A stretch of DNA of 64,000 nt from the NCBI GenBank assembly GCA_019925105.1, contig JAHGAU010000020.1, positions 682,001-746,000 of the forward strand, given 5' to 3'. The translations under genes and the position numbers were made by a program. This DNA is from Niebla homalea (Eukaryota; Ascomycota; Lecanoromycetes; Lecanorales; Ramalinaceae). Below the pieces are notes generated by a model that was not told where the DNA came from, ran no database searches, and saw nothing but the letters and a program-made list of their open reading frames with translations. Shown here piece by piece: positions 22,519-32,118 of the stretch (position 1 is the first letter of the stretch; each line of letters opens with the position of its first letter).

Positions 22519-23688
22519 CTACCAAGTGTTTTCAGGAGGGAGGATTAGGGAGCCTTTGCCTCCCCTTTCGTTCGGACCAGCTGTTGCCGAGATGGTTGCC
22601 ATTCCCATACTCCTGGTCACAGGACCTATGTCTTGACCACCGCGATCATCCTCAATGCGACTCTCCTTCCGTTTTTTCCGGCTCGACGGCATTTCACGTG
22701 TAGGCGTCCATACTCTGTTACCACGGGTTTTGTGGTTGATGGCAAGAGCTTGTAGATCATCTTTCGGTTCAACAGATCGAGTGCGGCCAACTTCACTTTC
22801 ATATCCTCTGGATCTAGGTTTTTGCTCGTTCTTCTCATCATCCGACGGTGTTGGCGTCCATACCATGTTGCCACGGGTTTTATGTTCGATGGCAAGGGCT
22901 TGCAGATCGTCTGTCGGTTTGACAGGTCGGGTCCTCCCTTTTGGCTCAGGCTCATAGTGTACAAACTCACTGAAAGTATCTGATAAGGTGCTACCTGACC
23001 AACAGTTTGTTGGATCTCTTGCATAGCCAGAGGAATGTTTGCCAGAATTGTAGCTGATTTGAGGAACGTTCCGTGAAGGTACACTCGGACCCCCTCCTAA
23101 CGATGGGAGACGTTGCGGTCGTGTCTGATCGCTAGAGGCCGTGAATGAGGATTGTGCGACATTCGATCCACCAGATTGGGAAGCCATGTTGTCGCCTGGA
23201 GCCTTTGACTGATAGTCAGATGTAGGCCGGCTCGGTGGTGGATCAGGTATTGGACTCAGTCGAGGAGCAAATACGTCAACTGATGGTGCTCCAGCAGAGG
23301 ACTCCGGCAATTTGTCTCTCATCTGTCGATCCTTCGGTCTCCTTCCTGACTGTGCTCTGCTCTTCGGGGCTTTCGCTACTTTACCTATGTCTCTGCGTCT
23401 CTTGTCCTCGTTTTTATTCTTTTTGCCTGCTTCTTTACAAGAATATGCTCCTGCCAGCTTCTTGTCACAATCTTTACAGCGTTCAGCATCCACCCATTGC
23501 GTTGTTCCGTCTTGTGGATCCTTGGTAGGCTCCTTGAACTCTACCAAGAGCTTTCCGTAATTACAGGCTGTCAGAGGGATGTTTTTGTTTTGGGCAGCTC
23601 TGTTCTGCCTTGTTTGGCAATGTTCGATTCTTTTGGGTGCGTATGGTGATTCCTGACACCATGGGCAAACGTTGAACTGCTTACACAT
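22519..23688 (-). CDS. Array member 4: Cys-rich head, disordered tail with 50-aa duplication
   Basis: Unrecognised 389-aa protein with ATG at 23686-23688. It begins MCKQFNVCPWC; cysteines are at 2, 8, 11, 24, 42, 71, 74 and 84, the CKDC pair being followed by a Lys-rich stretch (KEAGKKNKNEDKRRR). The tail is disordered and carries a 50-aa in-frame duplication, with DDLQALAI-x-HKTRGN-x-VWTPT in both copies. The terminus holds RKKRKESR, an NLS-like cluster. Its TATA-like box lies only about 95 nt from the ATG, much closer than in the other members. Function unknown; metal binding by the head is inferred. Confidence 0.72.
   Translation of the reverse strand: MCKQFNVCPWCQESPYAPKRIEHCQTRQNRAAQNKNIPLTACNYGKLLVEFKEPTKDPQDGTTQWVDAERCKDCDKKLAGAYSCKEAGKKNKNEDKRRRDIGKVAKAPKSRAQSGRRPKDRQMRDKLPESSAGAPSVDVFAPRLSPIPDPPPSRPTSDYQSKAPGDNMASQSGGSNVAQSSFTASSDQTRPQRLPSLGGGPSVPSRNVPQISYNSGKHSSGYARDPTNCWSGSTLSDTFSEFVHYEPEPKGRTRPVKPTDDLQALAIEHKTRGNMVWTPTPSDDEKNEQKPRSRGYESEVGRTRSVEPKDDLQALAINHKTRGNRVWTPTREMPSSRKKRKESRIEDDRGGQDIGPVTRSMGMATISATAGPNERGGKGSLILPPENTW
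22699..22911. repeat. 150-bp direct duplication inside array member 4
   Basis: Blocks around 22701-22761 and 22851-22911 repeat with a 150-bp period (shared GGCGTCCATAC, CCACGGGTTTT and GATGGCAAG), in frame. Confidence 0.85.
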
Positions 23689-24669
23689 TGTGGATTATCA
23701 AGTATCGGACAATGTTACGAGATTTTCAAGAATGGAGAAAGAAAGAAAGAATCACAAGAGCTCGTGCAGACGTCCGCCTTCTTATGCACTACCTGGAGGT
23801 CACACAGGCTGCCTCCTCATCCCGGACAGTGTCTCAACACTTGGAAAGAGCCAATAGTAAAGCTACGGGTCCCAATCTATGACTCTAACCTTCGGAGCAC
23901 CGGGCCGCTAGGTCTGCATTCTGTTGAGTGGATCTTTTAATACATCTTTGGCTGGTAGACGCTCGGGTTTGACTTGCCCCTGTCCGGAGGGGGCGCAGAG
24001 CCCACCTGATAATGGTAGAGGATAAGTAAGAGCCCATTATTGCCAAGTGCACCACTTGAAGACAGGAAAAGCCCATCCGAGGTGGGGAACCCGCGACTCC
24101 GAGAGCCAGTAAAGACGACAAAAGGTGTCACGCCATCGATAATATGATATGGGTCATTCCGTAAAGCCTTCTACGATCTGGGACGTTCGTAAAAACCGGG
24201 GTTCATTAGAATAGTTAATTACATTTTATCATAAGTTAATTCTGCGCAGGTAACGAGGGGAACATGGACTGAGACAGATGTAAAAAGGCTGCATACTTTA
24301 CTACGCGTACTTCGCAACCTTGTACTCTCTACCTGAAAAATGAATGACTCTGTTAATCGCCTGCACCAAAATCCTAACTCAATTTCTGATCCTATCTGTC
24401 CCTTGTATGGTTTTCGAATATCCTTGTCTTGTCAAAGGCAAGCAGGCAGAAAAAAGTTCATATGCACGAAGATTCTTATGCCAATTATCGCAGGCTTTAG
24501 GGGTTTGTGTAATTGAACGTCTTCCGCCTCCATCACTTGGCGCAAGCCGCCAATACCACTTGCTTCAGGATCTGAGACCCCGCTCACCGTACTGTTAGTT
24601 GATCGTTGTTTCATTGTGTAGCGAGGGAATAGTTGAGTCGACGTCACGTCCATCAGGGTAATCCTTGCT
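23689..24669. other. Array spacer 4-5
   Basis: Contains promoter P4 (23771-23810), the disrupted copy (about 23917-24190) of the 21790-22020 segment, and near 24519-24545 the spacer block CTTCCGCCTCCATCACTTGG. No gene is supported. Confidence 0.5.
23771..23810 (-). promoter_or_regulatory. Array promoter module P4
   Basis: Minus strand: CCTGTGTGACCTCCAGGTAG, then TGCATAAGAAGGCGGACG. It is nearly identical to P5 over about 40 bp. The TATA-like box is about 95 nt from the member 4 ATG. Confidence 0.72.
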
Positions 24670-25431
24670 TCAGAGTGGCTCAAGTGTTCGTAGATCAACG
24701 AGGGTGGTTGGTGTCATGGCTCGAGGCACATGAGTACCCTGACCACGCTCGCATACACTGCTAGCGGTGTGTGGAGTACTAGTGTGGAAAGTAGCCGCTG
24801 AGATTCCAGAAGAGCTTCCACTAGCCTTTTGTTCCGGAGCAAACGGAGTCATAGTTGTCCCCTGCGTACTTTTGCTGAGTGGTCGCATGCAGTACTCAGA
24901 TTCAGCAGCGTTTGCTCGTTCCCGTTGTTGAGGTGCTTGTCGCGCGCCCTTTGGCCTCATCTCGTCGTATTCGCTGCCTTCGTCTGTCTCGTCACCATCT
25001 TTCGAGTCGTCACCTTGATCCAGCCTAGAGGATCTTCCCGGTCTTCTGGAACCCTCATGTGTTGATAGCGGCGGTTTTGGAGCAAGCGGTCTTAGTGCCC
25101 GAATGCCGTCAGCACAAGATTCATCTCTGTGATGATGCATGGCGTTGGATGATCGCTCTCCAGGACGTGCATGCCTCGAACTAGATTGGGATCTCGGGCT
25201 TGCTGCTATTAGAACCTTGCAGGGGCTGGAAAGCTGGGCCGGAGCATCAAAATCCATATCTTCTGGGAAGTCTAACGGTATCACTTGTGCATTACCCCCT
25301 TGCCGTGCTCTCCTATCTTTCCTTTTGCGATATCGATCTTTGTGCCACTGCAATCTCTCTTCTCCCGTCATTCTCATCTGCCTATCGTGATATCGGGCTC
25401 TCGTTCTCTCGTTGTCCCTTTCTTTTTCCAT
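24670..25431 (-). CDS. Array member 5: disordered basic protein lacking the Cys head
   Basis: Unrecognised 253-aa protein, started at its first ATG (25429-25431; MEKERDNERTRAR). The open frame extends upstream to about 25545 without any ATG; that extension includes GCSYC followed by basic residues, like the distal CxxC of the paralogues. No upstream exon with an MC start is visible between here and promoter P5 about 350 nt away. The protein starts with a very basic helix (HKDRYRKRKDRRARQ), then a Ser/Arg/Pro-rich disordered tail with a Asp/Glu-rich patch. It is either a truncated array member or one whose first exon I could not find. Promoter and spacer similarity place it in the array. Confidence 0.55.
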   Translation of the reverse strand: MEKERDNERTRARYHDRQMRMTGEERLQWHKDRYRKRKDRRARQGGNAQVIPLDFPEDMDFDAPAQLSSPCKVLIAASPRSQSSSRHARPGERSSNAMHHHRDESCADGIRALRPLAPKPPLSTHEGSRRPGRSSRLDQGDDSKDGDETDEGSEYDEMRPKGARQAPQQRERANAAESEYCMRPLSKSTQGTTMTPFAPEQKASGSSSGISAATFHTSTPHTASSVCERGQGTHVPRAMTPTTLVDLRTLEPL

Positions 25432-27078
25432 CTTCTTCCACGGCTTTGTGAATGGACGATAAAGGACACTGAGCGTGCAATATGAACAGCCAAGTTCAGA
25501 CAGATCTTTGCTCAACACACTTTCACCAAATGTGGCGTGGTAGATTCACGTTGTTGTGCGACTAGGTATTCAGCAGACTGATATGTAAGCTGTTTACTCC
25601 GAATCAAGGCGTGCTCCTGGATAGCAGTGTCAGAGAGGACCTGTATCGAGAGACAGAAGGACTGATACAGAACTGATTTGATAGCAGCAGTGTGACTACC
25701 CTAGGCGAAGACTAATCACAACTGTTTCCAGAGGATGAAGAAAGGAAGAAAGGATACCATAAGAGATCGCAGAGATGTCCGCCTTTTTATGCACAACCTG
25801 GAGGTCACATAGCTGCAACTCCCCGAGGCTGCCCTGTTTCGCCTCCGTCCTACGATTGGATACCACCACCCCGTCACGCAGCAATCACATGAGCCCCCTT
25901 AACCGTTGAGGGTTTCATGCGCCACGCCCATTGTCGGAAATTTCGACCCGTGTCCAGATCTGTCGCTGCCTGGACCCACGGATAGAGCCAGCAGCTCAGC
26001 CCTGAGGCAAACGCTTTCGCTATGGAATGACTGCGTTGTGGGCTATGTTCATTTAGTGGCTTCTTCGTTTGGTAGGCTGCTGGCTGTGGTTCCATGGGGT
26101 GTGGAGGGGGCCTGGAAGGAGGTCAGCTGGCATTCAGATATTTGGCTTCGTCGGATGATAATGAAGGCCAATCTAGACCAGCTTCGGGTTGGGCGACGTT
26201 CATGACTAGCAATCATTATGAGATGGATAGTAAAGCTGACCTCAAGTTCCACAAGAATCCATTCATAGGTTTCAAGGGAGAAAGGGTAGCTTCCAGCGGT
26301 AACAGTCACCATGGGCCTGTCATTAATCAACAATATGCTTATCCTCTCGAAAGAAAAATCTGCTGATTTGGGGTTGAGGCTTGCAAGACCTGAATAGCCT
26401 AGCTTTAGCGTTATCACAACCCATCCTTACGAGCATTTCTTTGTTTTGGAGGTGTGGGCAGGATATCAGAGAGTCACCCAGTGGCCCAGCTGACTAGCAG
26501 GGAGACTTCCAGACAACGACCAGAACGGCAGCCGTAACGCTGAAGGGCGAGGCACCGGTGGTGTTTCAGATGACTATCATGATTAGATGATGAATGCAAC
26601 ACGGCGCTTCAGTGTACGCCAAGTCACACAGGGAGCGTTGAACTAGCCGCATTTGAGCATACCCTCTTCGGGTTCAATCCGGAATCGAAGGGGGAGAAGT
26701 ATATCAGGTCTCAATGCTCTACTTTCAAGCGCCCTAGGTAAAAGTTGGGCCAGTAGCAATGGTCAGCCAAACGCCGAGACTTAAGAATCAGGAAAATTGC
26801 ATTCACGCTGCCACAGCGTCTCATATGATTGACCGGCACGCTATCAAACATCGTAGGTTTTGAACCGAACGCTTTGTTTGCTCATAGAATTGAGATCTCG
26901 AAGAGGAATCCAGCACGCTAGAGCTATGTTGCATAGGACTGAACATATGTGGGGATTTGCACAGCATCGAATAGGAGCTCACGTTGCTTCAAGAGGTCTA
27001 GAATAATTTGCGCCATTGCATATTTGCGACCCAGTTCAATTTGGCATCTCGCAACTTTAAAGGATAAGACCCAAGTCT
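25432..27078. other. Spacer right of the array
   Basis: Contains the leader and promoter P5 of member 5 (25775-25815). Beyond about 25900, short ORFs on both strands (up to 122 codons) show no domain. No gene is supported. Confidence 0.45.
25775..25815 (-). promoter_or_regulatory. Array promoter module P5
   Basis: Minus strand: GCTATGTGACCTCCAGGTTG, then TGCATAAAAAGGCGGAC. It shares long identity with P4 and the core with P1 and P2. A short uORF (ATG GTA TCC ... TGA) starts about 25 nt downstream of the box. Confidence 0.72.
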
Positions 27079-28420
27079 TTAACGGTCATGGTGAAGGCGA
27101 GAGTCCTGTTCGGCCTTGAGTCTGTTGACCCGAGCCTGAAAGCGAGCATTATCTGGCTCTATGTCCAACATGGCCTGCCGTGCTTTGAGCTCGTTGTCCA
27201 AGTCTCCAAGCATTCTGTAAGCCGAAGCTCGCTGCTGGTAAAGGTCGACGGGAAAGGTATATTCGTTGTCTTGCCAAAGGTCCAGGTACTCGAATACCTC
27301 CTCATATCGATTTAGACGACGCATGACCGTATAAATCGAGTAGAGAGCCCACTCTCGTATCGTATCGAGACCTTCAAAGATCGAAAGGCTTCGCCAACCA
27401 CCAACAAGGATCATATTATCTTCTGGTAGGGCGGACAGATGATGGCTGCCCATACCACTAGATAAGCGGTGCAGGGCTGCCAGATATTCCAATAAAAGCT
27501 GCGGGTAGCCCCGACTATCGAAGTCCACTCCGGACGTCAAGAACGGCCACCATGACCATAAGTGCTGAAGCATCTCGTGAACAGGAGCGCCTTTAGAGAT
27601 CAGCGTCTGCGCTAAATCATCGGCACAGGGCTCCCCTTCGAGATCTTGGATCTTGGCCGACCCAAAGCCGCACATGGTTCGGAAGGGATTCAGTAGCCGA
27701 TCCCGACCTTGATACCCCTTCACTGCAAGGCCAGACACATTTGTAGAGAAGGTCAAGGTCAATTGCGTTTCGAGGATAAAGTTGAGCTTGTTGGTTGGAT
27801 CATCAAGAGCCAGCAATAGGCGGCAGAATACTGGAAGATCGTTGCAGGTGATGATGAAGGAGAATTGCGGGGGTCCGGTCATGACGACACCGAGGTCGCT
27901 GTGAATGCTAGATGTTGCAGGATCCATAGCGGGTGCATGAGCCATCTCAATCTGCATTGCGCACTTTGTAAGATTTGAGGACGTAGAGTTATTGAAGAGG
28001 ACGGCGAGGCCGGCGTCCTGACAGCAAGCGGACAAGTTGGGATCTACCGTTTTCACTTCGATGAAGAGATTCGTTCCCGACAAGATGTGGGAGGCTTCTT
28101 GATAAGTTTGGCTCGAGGCACGAAGAATGTTGAGCTCATAATCATATCGGCTCACAAGACGAGGATAAAGGAAGTTGCGAGAACCTTTGCTCTTAGTGTT
28201 GTCCTCGTTGCCCTGCATGTGAACTAGTAAAGATCTTGACTGTATCGAAGATTTGTACCTCATAGCGTCCCCTACGCCTCGTCTGATATTTGGTGTATGA
28301 AGGGGCAAGCAGCATGCAATAAATATCATTGCGGAGCTCGGTAGGCAGATGACCCAGAGTCCCAAGAAGCTGGTTATCGGTGCTGGGATTTGATAGTCGT
28401 GTATCCACAGAGGTTTCCAT
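27079..28420 (-). CDS. F-box/2EXR-like protein with TPR-like C-terminus
   Basis: Two exons (minus), 28259..28420 and 27079..28212, separated by a 46-nt intron; about 431 aa. Near the N-terminus, LGHLPTELRNDIYCMLLAP (about residues 22-40) is the LPxELRNxIY motif seen in many fungal F-box or 2EXR-type proteins. NILRASSQTYQEASHILSGTN further on is also typical of that group (a recent-transcription 'CRQIYNEA' like helix). The C-terminal 80 residues (RYEEVFEYLDLWQDNE, YQQRASAYRMLGDLDNELKARQAMLDIEP) resemble one or two TPR units. The usual inferred role is substrate recognition for a ubiquitin ligase, but partner and target are unknown. Confidence 0.68.
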
Positions 28421-28601
28421 GATTGAGGTTGGAGGATCATACGAAATTTCAAAGGTAAGAACGTGACACCTGCGAGGAAGAAGTCAAGAAGATGAGCTGT
28501 ACGGACTTCACCAAGAGTAAAGCGATTAGTACCATGTGTCTCATGTGAACAATTGGAGTGGCGCAAAGGTATAATTGCCACCCTCATACACGTGGTGTTG
28601 C

Positions 28602-29403
28602 TCAGAGTGACCATCCGAAGCTTCCATCGAATGCCCAGTCCGGCCTACTTTGCATCCAAACAACTTCAGAGCCTGGGATCTCATTGGGTGCATAGAAGCC
28701 CAATAAAATGTCCATATCTTTGTCATTCAAGTCTGTGAGCTCTTGCAAGGACCATTGTTCACACACTTGGCTCATCCACTGCATCCTCTTTGGACCCTCT
28801 TGGGGTTCTGGAGCCAACCTTCTCAATTTCTTCCTCAACGCGCCAACCTTTTTGACGGCATCCCCGATATTTGGGGGAAGACCACTGGCGATCTGCTTCC
28901 TCAGCATGCTGGCCAGCTTAGGTCCATTGCCGTTTGTGCTCACCATGATCTGCAGTGGCCCATCTCGATGGACGGAGCCAAAGTAAAAATCACATTCAGG
29001 TGGCACGTCAGCTATATTGGCGGCAACCTTGCGCTCCTTACATAACTTCCATATCCTTGTGGATGCCTCGGGATCATCTATGGCTGTGAGGACCATGTCT
29101 GCGTTGTCCAGATCGTCAGGCTCAAATTTGCGATCATGATATTCAACTTGCTTTTGCTCGATGCGAAATGCCACTTCAGGGTTGAGGCCTTCCCGTGGTG
29201 AGATAACAGTCACTCTGGCATCAGCGTTCAAAACGTTAAGTATGCGGCCGGCGGCAACCTGCCAGACGATTAAATCCAATCTTCTCGAGAGACTCAAGAC
29301 TCGGTACCTCGCCGCCTCCAACCACTAGTACTCTCTTATTGCGAATTTGCCATGCTAGAATGAGGGAACCACCACCTTCAATAGCGGGAAAGTCGTGCGG
29401 CAT
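28602..29403 (-). CDS. MET8: Siroheme synthase Met8-type (dehydrogenase/ferrochelatase)
   Basis: Bifunctional enzyme that oxidises precorrin-2 to sirohydrochlorin and inserts iron to make siroheme, the cofactor of sulfite and nitrite reductases. Two exons (minus): 29308..29403 and 28602..29258, phase 0, about 250 aa (yeast Met8p is 274). Start ATG at 29401-29403. The Rossmann motif VLVVGGGEVAAGR spans the intron (residues 25-37). VTVISP, MVLTAIDDPEAS, NIADVPPECDFYFGSV and ISTN-like MVSTNGNGPKLA are the conserved blocks, and a C-terminal helical domain follows. It lies head-to-head with the Vac1-like gene, 230 bp apart. No truncation seen. Confidence 0.9.
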
Positions 29404-29633
29404 GTCAGAGAGGTAGTAACAAAAGGGCAATAGGTGGTGATCTCAAATGCTATTCAACGATAGACTGATGTACCTCCGTCTCGGTAGAGTCCGCTCATTA
29501 TCAATCTACCCAAGATTCAAGGTCACGTGATCGCAAGACTTCCGTCCGCGGAGTCGGGCGTTTCACAAAATACTTTCGATACTGTTATTGATAATCTTCG
29601 TCAACTTAATGTCGCCGGCAGACTGGCTCGACT

Positions 29634-31738
29634 ATGTCCGGTCGAAAGCTTGGAGGAGGCCGAGTCTTGCGTAGCGGGAGGTCGCTGTCGCCAGCATTGC
29701 CTCCCCGCAATTCAAGCTTACTCTCCCCATCTGCCTCATCCGTATCCGTTGCCTCGTCTGCAACCTCTCAACCGTCCACGGATGTCCAGGATCTGAGCTC
29801 GAGGGCCTCTCTAGAGCATAGCGATGATGGTGCCGCGGGAGCTGCTGCGACGGCCAGCTCAAGGCTTGTCTGCCCAATATGCAATGAGGACATGGTAATG
29901 TACTGCAGACTTCAAAGCCTAGGAGCTATGCTAACGAAGGCAGGTGACTTTGTTGCAACTGAATCGGCACCTAGATGACAATCACAAGAATCTGGAAGAA
30001 GTCAAGCAAGATGAAGTCAAGGACTGGTTCAAAACGCAGATGGTCAAGGCAAAACGATTCCAGCCTCTCGCTGTCCTCAACCAAAAGTTCAAGGGTCTCG
30101 ATGTTTTCGAGTCAAATGACCCCCCAGCCTGGTCAGACTCGAGACCTTCCTCTGCCACACCTGAGCCCGTCAAGGTTCAAGTTGAACCAGATGACGTCGT
30201 CACCAAATCACACTGGCAACGGCGCAGCCCCCACGATCAATGCGGTGAACCAGCCTGCGGGAAAAGGTTGACAACGAACAATGGCAGCGTCAATTGTCGG
30301 CATTGTGGAAAGCTCTTCTGTGACGAGCACACAATGTACCAGATGAAACTATCGAGATCGGCTCAGCACGAGCCTGTACGGGGAATGTGGTGCCGCGTTT
30401 GTGAGACCTGCTACAAGTCAAGGGAGGGATATAACGATCGCCACGGACTGGAGCGGGACGACACAATAGACTTCCAGCAATTCAGGAGAAGGACCGTGGA
30501 CAAGGCACTGCTTGAGGTCTCGCGGCTGGAGAAGCGATTGACCAAGTTGACCCAACTCCTCGCCAATCCCCCGCAAGACCAGCCTACTACCGCCGCGAGT
30601 ATCCTTTGGCCACTCGCTGGGGCCAAGTCGCAAAGGAAACAGCTCGAGCAATCCGTTGTCGACTGGGAAGATGATGGTGCAGTCTTGCATTGCCCTTTCT
30701 GTCAGCAAGAATTCTCAAATTACGGATTCAGGAGACACCACTGCCGTCTATGTGGTCGCGTTGTGTGCGGCGATATGTTGACAGATTGCTCACAGGAAGT
30801 GGGGCTGACTGTCGCTACGAGTAAGTCATACTCTTCTCGTTGTCCACGGTTTCCGTGACTGACAATCTCAGTGACTGATGACGGGACAGAGAAAGCCGCC
30901 GGACAAGTCGAAGTAGACGTGCGCATGTGCAGAGACTGTAGACATACCGTGTTCAGTCGGAGCGATTTTGCTGCAACGCTTGCTTTCAAGCCACCGAGTG
31001 TCAGAGCGTACGAAAACCTGGTTCAGTTCGAACGAGGCATTCGTCTGCTACTGCCCAAATTCCAGCGACTACTATTGATCTTGCAGTAAGCATGTTTGGT
31101 CTGGTTCTTATCCGACACATGTCTAAACATTACATAGGGATCCCGACAATCCACCGTCACCTGCCCAGCTGGCGGACGCGTCCAGGACCCGGAAAAGGCT
31201 CGTCGACGCCTTCGGGCAGTACAATACAGCTGCTCGGAGGGTGCGAGATCTTCCTACCGAATCTCCGACGCAGCAGAGGCTCCAACAGGCTATCTATCAG
31301 CAGAGCTACAACTTCCTACAAATCCACATGCTTCCACTCAAGGCGTTGCCCAAGGTTCTCAAACACGCGTCTGCTCATGGCCAAGGTGTTCAAAACGGCC
31401 CACAACCTCACGGCAAGCCAACAGGTGCATTGGCGGCGATCAAACTCAATGACATTGATAACGCTTCACAACTCAGTAGCAGCAGTGCAGTCTCAGCGCT
31501 GGAAGCGGAAGAGAAAACACTGCGCGAGACGTTGATTGTACTCGAGGAGCAACTGTTCATGGTAAAGGAGCAGATGGCAGAGGCTAACAAACGGAGAAAG
31601 TTCGATGAATCCTCGAGCCTGGCGAAGAATGTTGAGGACTTGAGTGGCGAGATCGATCGATTACAAGGACAACTCGGACAGCTTGACTTTGCTGGTGCGT
31701 ATGGTGCTGCAAAGCCTGGCATTCCTTCTCCCAGATGA
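29634..31738 (+). CDS. PEP7: Vac1/Pep7-type FYVE protein (endosome-vacuole traffic)
   Basis: Four exons, 29634..29894, 29944..30820, 30872..31085 and 31138..31738, all GT/AG with matching phases; about 650 aa. Domains in order: a Ser-rich N-terminus; a C2H2-like finger CPICNEDMVTLLQLNRH...H at about residues 79-101; a FYVE-like zinc region with CGEPACGKRL, CRHCGKLFCDEH and CRVCETC at about 187-245; a second FYVE with CPFCQQEF and RRHHCRLCGRVVC at about 336-360; and a C-terminal Rab-binding-like coiled coil. Vac1/Pep7 (rabenosyn-like) binds PI3P and Rab5-type GTPases and tethers Golgi vesicles at endosomes. In the second FYVE, VCGD replaces the common (V/F)CxxCS, with C later in SQEVG spacing. 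Annotation strong. Confidence 0.9.
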
Positions 31739-32118
31739 TCTATGGTGATCTTTAGCGAGGCGTTTTGGAACGATGAGAAGCATTTCTTAGGCGATCGACT
31801 GCATGAGCGTGATAAGCGGGATCAACATGATATGTAATGGCATCTAGGATCATGACAGGTCTTTGTGAATGTACGATTTCATGTATGAAGATATTAAGGC
31901 TCCTATATGAATTGTCTGAGATGTTTTGGTCCTTCTCATGAGCATCGCGCTTTCCTTTAACAAGAATGGTCATTGGCCATCACCGCCGAGCGATGATGGA
32001 CAAAGTCCATGACGTTCTTTCTTAGGCTACATGGCCCAACCCATCTGAGAAACAGTCCAAGTCGCATGCATCTTCTTGATCTCACGTGTTCCTTTGATTG
32101 ATCATCTGCACCGTCGCA
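31739..32118. other. Short spacer
   Basis: 3' UTR of the FYVE gene and promoter of the next gene; nothing else seen. Confidence 0.5.

Noticed and set aside
15451..25815. CRISPR or satellite interpretation of the repeats in the array region
   Set aside because: Repeats are in-frame coding duplications or whole-gene units; there is no regular short repeat/spacer structure and the organism is a eukaryote.
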